A stretch of 64,000 bases of DNA from Flavobacteriaceae bacterium (GTDB taxonomy: Bacteria; Bacteroidota; Bacteroidia; Flavobacteriales; Flavobacteriaceae), in the NCBI GenBank assembly GCA_028280265.1, contig JANQMD010000054.1, positions 1 through 64,000 of the forward strand, written 5' to 3'. A program made the position numbers and the translations under genes. Numbering within the stretch: the first letter of the stretch is position 1; each line of letters begins with the position of its first letter. The notes under the pieces were generated by a model, which worked only from the letters and a program-made list of their open reading frames with translations, was not told the origin of the DNA and searched no databases. Shown piece after piece: positions 35,801 to 44,945 of this stretch.

Positions 35801-36013
35801 TTTTAAATTCTCTGCTGTAAACATACAGACAAAAAATCAGCTAAAAAAATGCGTTCCCTCGCGATTTAAGAGGCTACAATAGCAAAAAACTAGCTTCTCT
35901 AAACAGTCATTCCTGTTTACTCATTAAAAAGGTTCGTTCCCTCATTCTGGATTTTTTTTGAAAAAAGTTGGCATTAATATTGACCCATGGAAGAAGAAAA
36001 AACAAATCTAATC

Positions 36014-36718
36014 ATGAGAAAAATTTTTATCCTTAGTCTTTTAGTAATCAGTTTCGCTGCTACTGCACAAACGAATACGCAACAACCCAATCCATATATT
36101 GATGTGACTGGAAAAGCCGAAAAAGAAATCATTCCGAATGAAATTTATATTGGCTTTCCATTAAAAGAGCGCATGGAGAAAGGGAAAAAAGTCACCATCA
36201 ATCTTCAAGAAACTCGATTGAAACAAGCTTTGAAAGAAATTGGAATTCCTGTTGAAAACCTTTCAGTTTCAGATGTGAGTTCTTCTTTGCTAAAAACAGG
36301 GTGGTGGAAGAAAAACGTGCTGGCAAAAGCAGATTATACGTTGAAAGTCAGTTCTACAAAAAATTTAAAACAGTTATTAAATCGTTTTGAGTCTTTAAAA
36401 ATCAAACAGGCTCGTGTTGTAAAAGTAGACCATTCCGATATGGTACTATTAAGAAAGCAAAACAGAATTGCAGCGATCAAAGCCGCCAAAGAAAAAGCGA
36501 AGTACTTGCTAGAAGCCATCGGAGAGAATGTCGGTAAACCTTTGATCGTAAATGAGCAGCAATCGCATCGATATGATAATCTTCATAGGTATAACCAGCT
36601 AAATGTAGTACCAGTAGGAATAAATTACAAACAAGAGTCTAAAGACCCAGACTCCGGTGTAGCATTCGAAAAAATACGAATTGTTTCAACAGTTTATGTA
36701 AAATTTCAAATTAAGTAA
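36014..36718 (+). CDS. SIMPL-domain (DUF541) exported protein
   Basis: The protein has 234 residues from the ATG at 36014. An ATG 27 bases upstream is possible but a promoter-like TAATATTG box at 35975-35982 would leave it with almost no leader, and the downstream ATG opens a clean signal peptide (to about ATAQ). The SIMPL domain (IDVTGKAEKEIIPNEI, then SSSLLKTGWWKKNVLAKADYTL) is named for its interaction with an IRAK-family kinase partner in mammals; bacterial members are periplasmic or outer-membrane proteins of poorly known function. Its stop codon TAA lies inside a repeat of unknown nature. Confidence 0.85.
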   Translation: MRKIFILSLLVISFAATAQTNTQQPNPYIDVTGKAEKEIIPNEIYIGFPLKERMEKGKKVTINLQETRLKQALKEIGIPVENLSVSDVSSSLLKTGWWKKNVLAKADYTLKVSSTKNLKQLLNRFESLKIKQARVVKVDHSDMVLLRKQNRIAAIKAAKEKAKYLLEAIGENVGKPLIVNEQQSHRYDNLHRYNQLNVVPVGINYKQESKDPDSGVAFEKIRIVSTVYVKFQIK

Positions 36719-36816
36719 ACTACATCGGTGAAAGTACACGATGTATTGACAGAAAACTAAATTTTAATTTCAGGCATGTCTCGAGGTATGAAACCCTTTG
36801 GCGGTGCCAATAAATC
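36714..36816 (+). repeat. 3'-associated repeat family, copy B
   Basis: Begins AGTAAACTACATCGGTG and ends TTGGCGGTGCCAATAAAT. ACATCG and CGATGT near the start, and TTGGC/GCCAA near the end, can form two stems. The TAA of the SIMPL gene lies in its first five bases. A separate small hairpin, CCCTC-GCA-GAGGG (36843-36855), follows. Confidence 0.7.
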
Positions 36817-36930
36817 CAAATTTTTCATCATTCACCTTAAAACCCTCGCAGAGGGAATAGCAATAGACAAATCAAAGCTTTAAAAATTAGATAGAGAAAA
36901 ATAGTATAAAATATATATAAACTCAGGCAA

Positions 36931-38058
36931 ATGAAAACACGAATGTTAAAAGTAGTAACCTTACTCTTTTTGGGGGTCTCAATAATAGCTCAGGCTCATG
37001 ATCCTAAAAACGATGATACAAAAAAGCAAACCATTAAAGTGGCGTTGCTATTGGATACCAGCAATAGTATGGACGGATTGATTAATCAGGCGAAAACACA
37101 GCTTTGGGACATTGTAAACGAATTGTCTTTTGCCAAATATGGAATTCAAAAGCCTGATTTACAAATAGCGTTGTACGAATATGGGAATTATGAATTGAGA
37201 GTTTCAAATGGTTATATCAGACAGGTTTTGACTTTTACTTCTGACTTGGATGACATTTCCGAAAAACTCTTTTCTTTAACGACCAACGGCGGACAAGAAT
37301 ATTGTGGTCATGTTATTGATTCCTCATTAAAAGGATTGGAGTGGGGTAATGATGAAAATGATCTGCGTTTGATTTTCATCGCAGGAAACGAGGCTTTTAC
37401 TCAGGGAGAGATCAATTACAAAGAAGCCATTGCAGATGCTAAAGAGAAAGATGTGATTGTAAATACCATTTTTTGTGGAAACTATGATCAAGGAATTTCT
37501 GGAATGTGGCAAGATGGTGCTAAGTTGGGTGGAGGAGATTATATGAATATTGATCATAACAAAAAGATTGTTCACATTGTTACACCTTATGACGATGAAA
37601 TTATCATTCTCAACAAGAAATTAAATGGCACATATATCTACTATGGAAATTCTGGTAGAAAGCGATATGAGAAACAATCTGCCCAAGATGCCAATGCACA
37701 AACATTGAACGAAGAAGTTGTGGTGAAAAGAGCTGCTAGCAAGAGTTCTCGTTTCTATGACAATTCTTCATGGGACTTGGTTGACAAATCAAAAAAGAAA
37801 AAGGTGGATTACTCAAAAATCAAGCGAGCGCAATTGCCAGCTAAATTACAACGTCTTTCAGATGATGAATTGAAAAAGCATGTAGAGGATCAACGTAAAA
37901 CCCGAGAAGAAATCAAAAAAAGAATCAACGAACTCAATGCAAAACGCAACATATTCATTGCTAAAAAGCAAAAAGAAACCATGAAAAAGAATGAATTAGA
38001 AAGTGCCTTGATCAACGCCATCAAAAAACAAGCTATGAAAAAGAACTACAGATGGTAA
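36931..38058 (+). CDS. Secreted von Willebrand factor A domain protein
   Basis: The 375-residue protein has a signal peptide (to about residue 22) and a VWA domain (about 36-220) with the MIDAS metal site DTSNS (42-46), a TNGGQEYCG stretch near residue 116 and a GNEAFTQG stretch near 152. The C-terminal third (about 250-375) is Lys/Arg/Glu-rich with coiled-coil character. VWA proteins mediate metal-dependent protein contacts. It is about 210 bases after the SIMPL gene, probably separately transcribed. Partner and role are unknown. Confidence 0.87.
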   Translation: MKTRMLKVVTLLFLGVSIIAQAHDPKNDDTKKQTIKVALLLDTSNSMDGLINQAKTQLWDIVNELSFAKYGIQKPDLQIALYEYGNYELRVSNGYIRQVLTFTSDLDDISEKLFSLTTNGGQEYCGHVIDSSLKGLEWGNDENDLRLIFIAGNEAFTQGEINYKEAIADAKEKDVIVNTIFCGNYDQGISGMWQDGAKLGGGDYMNIDHNKKIVHIVTPYDDEIIILNKKLNGTYIYYGNSGRKRYEKQSAQDANAQTLNEEVVVKRAASKSSRFYDNSSWDLVDKSKKKKVDYSKIKRAQLPAKLQRLSDDELKKHVEDQRKTREEIKKRINELNAKRNIFIAKKQKETMKKNELESALINAIKKQAMKKNYRW

Positions 38059-38151
38059 AGTTTGTGATTTGGTTGTAGAATTTCGCGGAGGGTCTTATAC
38101 ACTTCGCGAATTCTTTTTTAATGTAAATTCGATAAATTATTTATTTAAAAC

Positions 38152-38340
38152 AACGTTAGTTCGATATAATACTAACTGATTTTCAAACAATTATATTTTT
38201 TACGATTGAAAATCAATGTCATTCCTGCGAAGGCAGGAATCTAAATACCCGTATTTTACTAGACTCCTGCCTTCGCAGGAGTGACAATCAAAATTAAAAT
38301 AGTTTTTTAGATACTATCTTTTTACGTCGAACTCACGTTA
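38152..38340. mobile_element. MITE-like palindromic element, copy 2
   Basis: Same architecture as 4992-5211 but about 190 bp: an AACGTTAGTTCGATAT start, an end complementary to AACGTGAGTTCGAC, and the opposed REP pair ATTCCTGCGAAGGCAGGAAT / ACTCCTGCCTTCGCAGGAGT at the centre. The central parts of the two copies are almost identical; the ends have diverged and a stretch near the right end is deleted. It fills most of the gap 38059-38421, in which no gene is seen. Confidence 0.8.
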
Positions 38341-38421
38341 AAATAAGTGTCAGAAGTGACATTCCTTTTAGTTATCAACTTTTGGTTTAAAATTTTGAGA
38401 ACCTTATCTCGAACTCATGAT

Positions 38422-39270
38422 TTATCGAATCTTCAATTCTTGTCCGATTGATAAAGCGTTCCCTTTTAATTTGTTGATTTTTTTGAGTCGTGGGACAGAA
38501 GTTTTAAATTTCTTAGCAATAGAATACAAGGTATCTCCTTTTGCTACGGTATACAAAACAGGTTCCTTTTTTCCTTTCTTTTTTGTCGCTACTGGCTCGT
38601 CAAAAGTTTTGTCACGTTTTCCTCTTTTGAGATCTCTTTTTGTAAATCGATCAAACTCATAGAGTTTATAATCTTCAATTATTTTAATCAGCTTTTTTGG
38701 ATATTTTCTATCTGTGGCATAGCCTGCTTTTTTCAATCCTCTCGCCCAACCTTTGTAATCGGTTTTTCTCAGTTTGAACAACGCAGCATACCTCCTTCTT
38801 CCTGTCAAAAATTTTGAATGATCTTCATAGGAAGATTCCACGTATTTGTATTTTCGGAAGCACTCTCCTTTCTCATCGTCATCGTGATAAACTCTTCCTC
38901 CCTTCCACCCTCTGTGGCATTTAATTCCAAAATGGTTGTTAGATTTTGATGCTAACTGACTCCTACCATTCCCTGATTCTAAAACTCCTTGAGCTAGCGT
39001 AATACTTGCGGGAATTTTGTAACTGTGCATTTCTTTTACCGCCAAGGGAGCATACTTACGTATGTAGTGTAAAGTATATTTATTAAGTGATTTGTTACTT
39101 CTTTCTAATTTTCTAACGTGTTGATACTGATTAACTGAAGGCAACTTTTCAGGTCGATGTTCAACTGAGGTAACTTGCTTTTTTTTCTTACTTGTATTGA
39201 CTCTTCTACTTGAACTACAACTAGCAATAAAAAGCCCCAATAAAAAAAGTAAAAAAATTCGTAATCTCAT
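38422..39270 (-). CDS. Glucosaminidase (peptidoglycan hydrolase) with C-terminal LysM, lipoprotein
   Basis: The 282-residue protein has a lipoprotein signal with Cys18 (FIASCSS). A mannosyl-glycoprotein endo-beta-N-acetylglucosaminidase-type domain (about 65-215) follows, with the catalytic Glu in AQGVLESGNGRSQLA and the NHFGIKCHRGW stretch, as in FlgJ-like hydrolases. A LysM repeat (about 236-281, YTVAKGDTLYSIAKKF) binds peptidoglycan. It should cut glycan strands during wall turnover. Its ATG overlaps the stop of the PLP-enzyme gene (ATGA), so the two are co-translated with the ABC-F gene upstream. Confidence 0.92.
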   Translation of the reverse strand: MRLRIFLLFLLGLFIASCSSSRRVNTSKKKKQVTSVEHRPEKLPSVNQYQHVRKLERSNKSLNKYTLHYIRKYAPLAVKEMHSYKIPASITLAQGVLESGNGRSQLASKSNNHFGIKCHRGWKGGRVYHDDDEKGECFRKYKYVESSYEDHSKFLTGRRRYAALFKLRKTDYKGWARGLKKAGYATDRKYPKKLIKIIEDYKLYEFDRFTKRDLKRGKRDKTFDEPVATKKKGKKEPVLYTVAKGDTLYSIAKKFKTSVPRLKKINKLKGNALSIGQELKIR

Positions 39271-40202
39271 GCATCCAGTTTTAGTTCTCTTTTCTTTTTC
39301 TCAAGCATTTTATTAAACCCTTCTATTCCTTGCAAGCCTCCTGTGTGTATGACTAATATTTTAGCATTTTTAGAAAATTGGTCTTTTTCAATCATATCCA
39401 AAATTCCAAACATCATTTTTCCTGTATAGATCGGATCCAATGGAATATCTGTTTGTGCTTTAAAGCGGTTGATAAAATGAATCAATCCATCTGAAAACTT
39501 CGCATATCCTCCAAAGTGATACTCATTCATCAACTTCCAATTTTCTCTGCGGTGTACTCTTTTCGCAACTTCTTCTTTTAGAAAATTTCCTTTCAACGCT
39601 GGGAAACCTATTATTTTCTGATAATGTTTGGAAGAACAGATCAATCCTGAAAGAGTTCCTCCAGTGCCCACACAACAACAAATATAATCAAACTGTTCAT
39701 CATCATTTGTTAAAATCTCTTCACAACCCTGTACAGCAAGTTCATTGGTTCCTCCCTCAGGAATGAGGTGAAAATCTCCAAACTTTTCCTCCAAAGATTT
39801 CAAAAAAGTGGGGTCATATTTTTCTCGGTATCGTTCTCTAGAAATGAATTCAAACTGCATTCCATAATCAGCAGATTTCTGTAATGTTGGATTGCTAGTT
39901 AGCGTTGATTCTAAGTCATTTCCTAGTTCGTCTCCCCGAATAATACCAACTGTCTTCAGATTATTTATATTTCCAGCAGCAGCTGTCGCTAGAATATGAT
40001 TGGAATATGCACCTCCAAAAGTAAGAACCATTTGTTTTTTTTGTTGAATTGCTTTAACAAGATTGTATTTCAACTTTCTAAATTTGTTCCCAGAAACATC
40101 AGGATGAATTTTATCCTCTCTTTTTATAAAAAGCTGAATGTTTTTGCCTTCCAGCTCTGGGAGAAAGATTTGTTGGTTTTCACTTTTACTTTCCAAAAAC
40201 AT
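39267..40202 (-). CDS. PLP-dependent D-cysteine desulfhydrase / ACC deaminase family enzyme
   Basis: The 311-residue enzyme belongs to the fold-type II PLP family containing 1-aminocyclopropane-1-carboxylate deaminase and D-cysteine desulfhydrase. The PLP lysine is in the SGNKFRKLKYN motif (K40), and the CCVGTGGTLSG phosphate-binding loop is near residue 176. Which of the two reactions it catalyses cannot be decided from sequence alone; bacterial members mostly act on D-cysteine. It lies between the ABC-F gene, ending directly before this start, and the glucosaminidase gene in a tight three-gene unit. Confidence 0.87.
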   Translation of the reverse strand: MFLESKSENQQIFLPELEGKNIQLFIKREDKIHPDVSGNKFRKLKYNLVKAIQQKKQMVLTFGGAYSNHILATAAAGNINNLKTVGIIRGDELGNDLESTLTSNPTLQKSADYGMQFEFISRERYREKYDPTFLKSLEEKFGDFHLIPEGGTNELAVQGCEEILTNDDEQFDYICCCVGTGGTLSGLICSSKHYQKIIGFPALKGNFLKEEVAKRVHRRENWKLMNEYHFGGYAKFSDGLIHFINRFKAQTDIPLDPIYTGKMMFGILDMIEKDQFSKNAKILVIHTGGLQGIEGFNKMLEKKKRELKLDA

Positions 40203-42122
40203 CTAAGAAAAATTCGAAATTTCTTCCTCTGCCATCTCCCATTCTTCCATTAGATTCTCGTACTTTTTCTTTTTCTTTTTATACTTTTCAAAAAAGTCAG
40301 GTTGCGAAGAGGTTTCTTCGTAGTTTTCTGCCAGTGCCACATCCATTTTCTCGATCTCTGCTTCTAAATCGCTAATCTGACTTTCTACTTTCGCTAGTCT
40401 GTTTTTTAATTTTCTGAGTTCTTTTTCTTGCTCTTTAGAAAGTTGATATTTTTCTTTTTTAGCATTGTTTTTATTTGGCTTCACGACAGTTCTTTTCTCT
40501 GCTTCTCGTAAGTTTTCCATCTTATGAACTTCTAAGAAATAATCGATATCACCCAAGTACTCTTTAATCACCTTGTCTTTAAATCCAAGTACTTTTGTGG
40601 TGAGTCCTTGAAGAAATTCACGATCATGAGAGACCAAAATCAGGGTTCCTTTAAAATTCTGTAGTGCTTTCTTTAGTACATTTTTAGAGGCAATATCTAA
40701 ATGGTTGGTGGGCTCATCCATGATAAGCACATTAAAAGGAGACAATAAAAGTTTGCACAATGCCAGTCGATTTCTCTCTCCTCCAGATAATACTTTTGCC
40801 TTTTTATCTACTGCTTCTCCACTAAATAGAAATGCCCCCAACATATCTCGTACCCTCGCTCTATTATTGTCATCTGCAGCATCTTCCATAATTTCCACAA
40901 CGGTTTTTTCTGGTGGTAAGTATTCAGACTGATTTTGCGCAAAATATCCAATCTCTACATTATGGCCCGTTTTAAGATCTCCTTGAAAAGGAATCTCTCC
41001 TACCATCATTTTTGCTAAGGTAGATTTTCCTTGACCATTTTGTCCTACAAATGCAATTCTACTATTGCGTTCAATCATCAAGTTTACATTTTCTAACACA
41101 TGCTTGTCTCCATAACTTTTGGCTAGATTTTCGGTCTCAAAAATGATCTTTCCAGGATCTTTAGAAATGGCAAAACGAATGTTCATAGTAGCATTATCTT
41201 CTGCATCTACCTCAATACGTTCTACTTTGTCTAATTTTTTAATCAACGATTGAGCCATGGAGGCCTTATTTGCTTTGGCTCGAAATTTATCAATAAGCTG
41301 CTGTGTTTGTTTGATTTCTTTTTCTTGATTTTTCTGAGCTTGTAATTGCTTCTCTCTGATGTCTTTTCTCAACTCCAAGAATTGAGTATAAGGTTTTTTG
41401 TAATCGTAAATTTTTCCTAATGATATTTCAATGGTCCTATTGGTAACATTGTCTAAAAACATCTTATCGTGAGAAACCAAAACAATGGCTCCTGCATAGG
41501 ATTTTAGGAAATTTTCTAACCAAATAATAGATTCTATATCTAAGTGATTCGTTGGCTCATCTAACAAGAGAATATCGTTATTCTGTAGTAGTAGTTTAGC
41601 TAGCTCTATTCTCATTCTCCATCCCCCAGAAAAAGTATCTGTTAGCTTGTCAAAGTCTTCTCTTTGAAATCCTAAGCCTTGAAGAATTTTTTCAGTATTT
41701 CCTTGATAATTATACCCTCCTAATAGTTCATACCTTTCGGTGAATTCGTTCAGATCAATGATTAATTGATTGTAACCTTCACTCTCATAATCGGTACGAG
41801 TGGCCAATTGCGTATTGATTTCCTCAAGCTTCTTTTCAATGGATTTAATCTCTTCAAACGCCTGATATGCTTCTTCCAAAATTGTTCGCCCGTGAACAAA
41901 ATCAATATCCTGCCTCAGGAATCCGATTCGAGTATCTTTTTCAAAAGCCATGGTACCACCACTACTCTCTATATCTTTTGAAAGTACCTTTAACAAGGTG
42001 GACTTTCCAACTCCATTTTTACCGATCAGTCCTACCCGATCTCCTTTATTTAATTTGAAAGTAATTCCTGAGAATAGATCTGTCCCCGAAAAAGTAACGG
42101 TCAGATTATGAACATTTACCAT
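40203..42122 (-). CDS. ABC-F family ATPase (ribosome-associated type)
   Basis: The 639-residue protein has two ABC domains without membrane segments: Walker A GKNGVGKST (34-42) and GQNGQGKST near residue 348, with signatures FSGGWRMRIELAK and LSGGERNRLALCK. The linker between them (about 240-310) is Lys/Gln-rich, as in translational ABC-F proteins, and a C-terminal coiled coil (about 550-639) is present, as in the Uup/EttA/YheS group. Such proteins bind the ribosomal E site and relieve stalling. It heads the three-gene unit down to 38422. Antibiotic protection is not implied. Confidence 0.93.
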   Translation of the reverse strand: MVNVHNLTVTFSGTDLFSGITFKLNKGDRVGLIGKNGVGKSTLLKVLSKDIESSGGTMAFEKDTRIGFLRQDIDFVHGRTILEEAYQAFEEIKSIEKKLEEINTQLATRTDYESEGYNQLIIDLNEFTERYELLGGYNYQGNTEKILQGLGFQREDFDKLTDTFSGGWRMRIELAKLLLQNNDILLLDEPTNHLDIESIIWLENFLKSYAGAIVLVSHDKMFLDNVTNRTIEISLGKIYDYKKPYTQFLELRKDIREKQLQAQKNQEKEIKQTQQLIDKFRAKANKASMAQSLIKKLDKVERIEVDAEDNATMNIRFAISKDPGKIIFETENLAKSYGDKHVLENVNLMIERNSRIAFVGQNGQGKSTLAKMMVGEIPFQGDLKTGHNVEIGYFAQNQSEYLPPEKTVVEIMEDAADDNNRARVRDMLGAFLFSGEAVDKKAKVLSGGERNRLALCKLLLSPFNVLIMDEPTNHLDIASKNVLKKALQNFKGTLILVSHDREFLQGLTTKVLGFKDKVIKEYLGDIDYFLEVHKMENLREAEKRTVVKPNKNNAKKEKYQLSKEQEKELRKLKNRLAKVESQISDLEAEIEKMDVALAENYEETSSQPDFFEKYKKKKKKYENLMEEWEMAEEEISNFS

Positions 42123-42131
42123 GCTATGATT

Positions 42132-43421
42132 CTATTTCTTGATAAATTTTAAAGATTGTCTTCCTGTGTTACTGTGAAAATTGAGAATGTATAAACCAGC
42201 GGATAAATCCTTTGCTGAGAAACGATACTCTTTAGTAACATTAGGTTGAGTAACTAAATCTCGAGAAAGCTGTTTGATAAATTTTCCTGTGATATCATAC
42301 AATTCAATGAGCATACTGTCTGTACCTCGATATGTGATTGAAAAATTTAAATTGTCTTCCACAGGATTTGTTGTTAAATTTATCTTTAATGGTATTCTTT
42401 CATTTGTTACTTCTTTTGTAGACAGTGTCTGATTTGAATATCTATACACGGTAGTTCCAGAAGCAAAAGCTAGAGATGAATTAATTACAAATATCCGGTT
42501 TAGATTTCCTCCCACACCGATATTTGTCCATGTATTACCGCCATCGGTGGTTTCATAAATTCCTGAACTGTGACCTCCCATCCAACCTTGTGTTTCAGAA
42601 ATAAACCCTACTGCTTGCACATTGGTCTCGGGAGCATTTTTTGACGTCCAATTAGTCCCTGCATCTACTGTTTTAATGAGCTTTCCTAAATTTGGAGAAA
42701 CAGCCTGAACTGCACCAAAAATAACGTTAGAATTCCCTCCTAAAACTTGTAACTTCCATACATATTCACCTGCATTTCCCGAATTATAAATCTCTGTCCA
42801 GGTGGCACCTCCATCAGTAGTTTTAATAATAATGGCACCTGTTGTACTTTTTCCAGCAGCGTAACCTACATTCGCATCAATAAATTTTACTTCTACCAAT
42901 GCAGTTGCATGGGCAGACATATCTGTATACTGCCATGTACTTCCACTATCTGTAGATTTAATCATAAAAGCAGGTTCAAAATAGGCACCAACACCATAAA
43001 CTGTATTGGACCCAACCGCATCAAAACCACAAATAGCAGCAGGTTTGGGGCTGATATTTGTAATTTCCGACCAACTTGTTCCTCCATCTGTAGTTTTGTA
43101 GACTTTATCTTTCAGTGTACCTATAAAACCAGTATTAGCATCTAAAAACTCAATATTTCTAAAGTACAAATCGACACCAGCCCCCAAATCGGCTTCTTTC
43201 ATCTGTTGTGTCCAATTAACTCCACCATCAGTCGTTTTGTACACAGCTGCATGCCAACCATTTGCTGCCCAACCTGTATTCTGATCCAAAAAGAAAACAT
43301 CATCAAATCTCTGATTGTCAGTATTTGTGATACTTGTGACTGCTTCCCATTGAAAAGTTTGAGAGTTTATTGATAGTGATATTATTAAAAACAATATGAG
43401 TTGGATGGCCTTTTTCTTCAT
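42132..43421 (-). CDS. YCF48/BNR-repeat protein with type A T9SS sorting domain
   Basis: The 429-residue protein has a signal peptide (to about residue 20) and a single beta-propeller of YCF48/BNR repeats with Asp-box forms such as KTTDGGVNWTQ, KTTDGGTSWSE and KTTDGGATWTE (residues about 63-300). The last 85 residues (NLTTNPVEDNLNFSI, ELYDITGKFIKQL, GLYILNFHSNTGRQSLKF) are a type A T9SS C-terminal domain, so it is probably exported to the cell surface. The YCF48 name comes from a photosystem II assembly factor; that function does not apply here. It is nine bases upstream of the ABC-F gene. Confidence 0.9.
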   Translation of the reverse strand: MKKKAIQLILFLIISLSINSQTFQWEAVTSITNTDNQRFDDVFFLDQNTGWAANGWHAAVYKTTDGGVNWTQQMKEADLGAGVDLYFRNIEFLDANTGFIGTLKDKVYKTTDGGTSWSEITNISPKPAAICGFDAVGSNTVYGVGAYFEPAFMIKSTDSGSTWQYTDMSAHATALVEVKFIDANVGYAAGKSTTGAIIIKTTDGGATWTEIYNSGNAGEYVWKLQVLGGNSNVIFGAVQAVSPNLGKLIKTVDAGTNWTSKNAPETNVQAVGFISETQGWMGGHSSGIYETTDGGNTWTNIGVGGNLNRIFVINSSLAFASGTTVYRYSNQTLSTKEVTNERIPLKINLTTNPVEDNLNFSITYRGTDSMLIELYDITGKFIKQLSRDLVTQPNVTKEYRFSAKDLSAGLYILNFHSNTGRQSLKFIKK

Positions 43422-43484
43422 TTTGAAGTATTTTTGCTATGAAGGATTTTGATTCGATAAAAATATACAAAATAATTATTTCTC

Positions 43485-43865
43485 ATGTTTAAAAAAGGCC
43501 AGAAAGCGTACAGTATCTTCAGAGGAAAGTGTCCAAAATGCCACGAAGGAGATTTTTTTGAATATCCTTTTACATTTCATCCACAGAAGATCACGAAACT
43601 CCATAAAAATTGCTCTCATTGTGGTTTAAAGTACATGATAGAGCCTTCTTTTTTTTATGGGGCGATGTATGTCAATTATGCTTTAACTGTTGCATTGAGT
43701 GTAATCGTTTTTATCATTGCTAAATTCTTTTTAAATCTATCAATGCTGGGATCATTTGCTTCCATATTTGGCGCTTTGATTCTTTTTGCGCCCTTAAATC
43801 TCCGATTAGCTCGTATTTTATGGATCAATATGTTTGTTCGTTATCGTAACAACCAAGAGAAATAA
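43485..43865 (+). CDS. DUF983 family membrane protein with zinc-ribbon-like N-terminus
   Basis: The 126-residue protein has four cysteines in two pairs (C16/C19 in GKCPKCHEG and C43/C46 in NCSHCGL), like a small metal ribbon, then two membrane helices (about 62-84 and 90-110). This matches the DUF983 family, widespread in proteobacteria and Bacteroidota and of unknown function. It diverges from the YCF48-like gene. Following space to 44071 shows no gene. Confidence 0.88.
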   Translation: MFKKGQKAYSIFRGKCPKCHEGDFFEYPFTFHPQKITKLHKNCSHCGLKYMIEPSFFYGAMYVNYALTVALSVIVFIIAKFFLNLSMLGSFASIFGALILFAPLNLRLARILWINMFVRYRNNQEK

Positions 43866-44071
43866 TAGGGTTTCGTTTTAGAATCTTGTCCTATAAAAGT
43901 AAGTACTAGTACTAATATGTGTATATTTTTTAGATAATCATTAGATTTGAAAACTGGAGCATTTGATGATATATATTCATTGTTTCTCTAGGTAACATTT
44001 ATAAATAAATTCTTTTCTTTAATGAAGAAATGGGTTTATATTTAAAATCTAATTACAGACTATAAGTAAAT

Positions 44072-44704
44072 ATGATCAATCCTTCTATTTTTATCGCCGA
44101 TGACCATCCAATTCTTGTGAAAGGGTTAGAAAATCTACTGCGAGAAAAAGGGTTTAAAGTAGTAGGTTCTGCATTGAACGGTCAGGCTGCTTTAAATTTT
44201 ATATTAAAAGAACAACCAGATATTGCGATCCTTGATGTTGAGATGCCTCTCTTATCTGGTATTGAGATCGCTAGATCGATGCTTCAAAATAAAAGCTCTA
44301 CAAGAATCATTTTAATTACACTTCACAAGAGTACAGAGTTGTATTTACAAGCTAAAAAGCTAAATATTTTCGGATACCTTATCAAGGAACTTGCTATCGA
44401 AGAAATTGAGAAATGTATTCAATCTGTATCTAGTGGCCAACCTTATTTTAGTACTAAAATAAAGGAGATGTTAGGGTACACACAGGAATCTAAAAGTGTT
44501 CTTGACGAATTGACTATGACAGAGAAAAGAATTATTAAGCTCATTTCTCAGCACAAAAGTAATATTGAAATTGGGCATCTACTCTTTATTTCACCTAGAA
44601 CCGTCGAAAAACACAGAAGCAATATTATCAGTAAATTAAATATTGAAAGAAAAACTGGGGCTTTGAGTAAGTGGGTTCAACAAAACAGCCATCTATTTAA
44701 TTAG
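44072..44704 (+). CDS. NarL/FixJ-type response regulator
   Basis: The 210-residue regulator has a receiver domain (1-120) with acidic pocket Asp10-Asp11, acceptor Asp55 (IAILDVEMP) and a Lys near 108. A LuxR-type helix-turn-helix (about 147-205, TMTEKRIIKLISQHKSNIEI and SPRTVEKHRSNIISKL) follows. No sensor kinase gene is adjacent, so it is an orphan in this window. The 240 bases downstream hold no gene but end in a strong hairpin (44950-44980). Confidence 0.93.
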   Translation: MINPSIFIADDHPILVKGLENLLREKGFKVVGSALNGQAALNFILKEQPDIAILDVEMPLLSGIEIARSMLQNKSSTRIILITLHKSTELYLQAKKLNIFGYLIKELAIEEIEKCIQSVSSGQPYFSTKIKEMLGYTQESKSVLDELTMTEKRIIKLISQHKSNIEIGHLLFISPRTVEKHRSNIISKLNIERKTGALSKWVQQNSHLFN

Positions 44705-44945
44705 TTTTTTGGGTATTACTACGTACGTTTCTTTTGTTTTTTTTCATCAATTTTACAGTGTCGTTAAAGACGAAGTCACAATAGCGATTCATCTCTAATC
44801 AGACTTATTAGTTTGATTTAAATAAAGGAGATAATATAAAAATAAATTAAGCGTTTAAATACTACGCATATAATAAAATAGTAGAGTGCATTAGTCAGAT
44901 AGGGGAGAGATATCGATTGATCATAGCTTTTTAAGAAGCTACTAC

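Noticed and set aside
40203..42122. Antibiotic-resistance ABC-F protein
   Set aside because: The domain pattern, with a C-terminal coiled coil, matches housekeeping ABC-F proteins; no sign of a resistance-type context.
44705..44945. Small RNA or tRNA gene after the NarL regulator
   Set aside because: No cloverleaf, no promoter and no strong fold apart from the terminator at the end.
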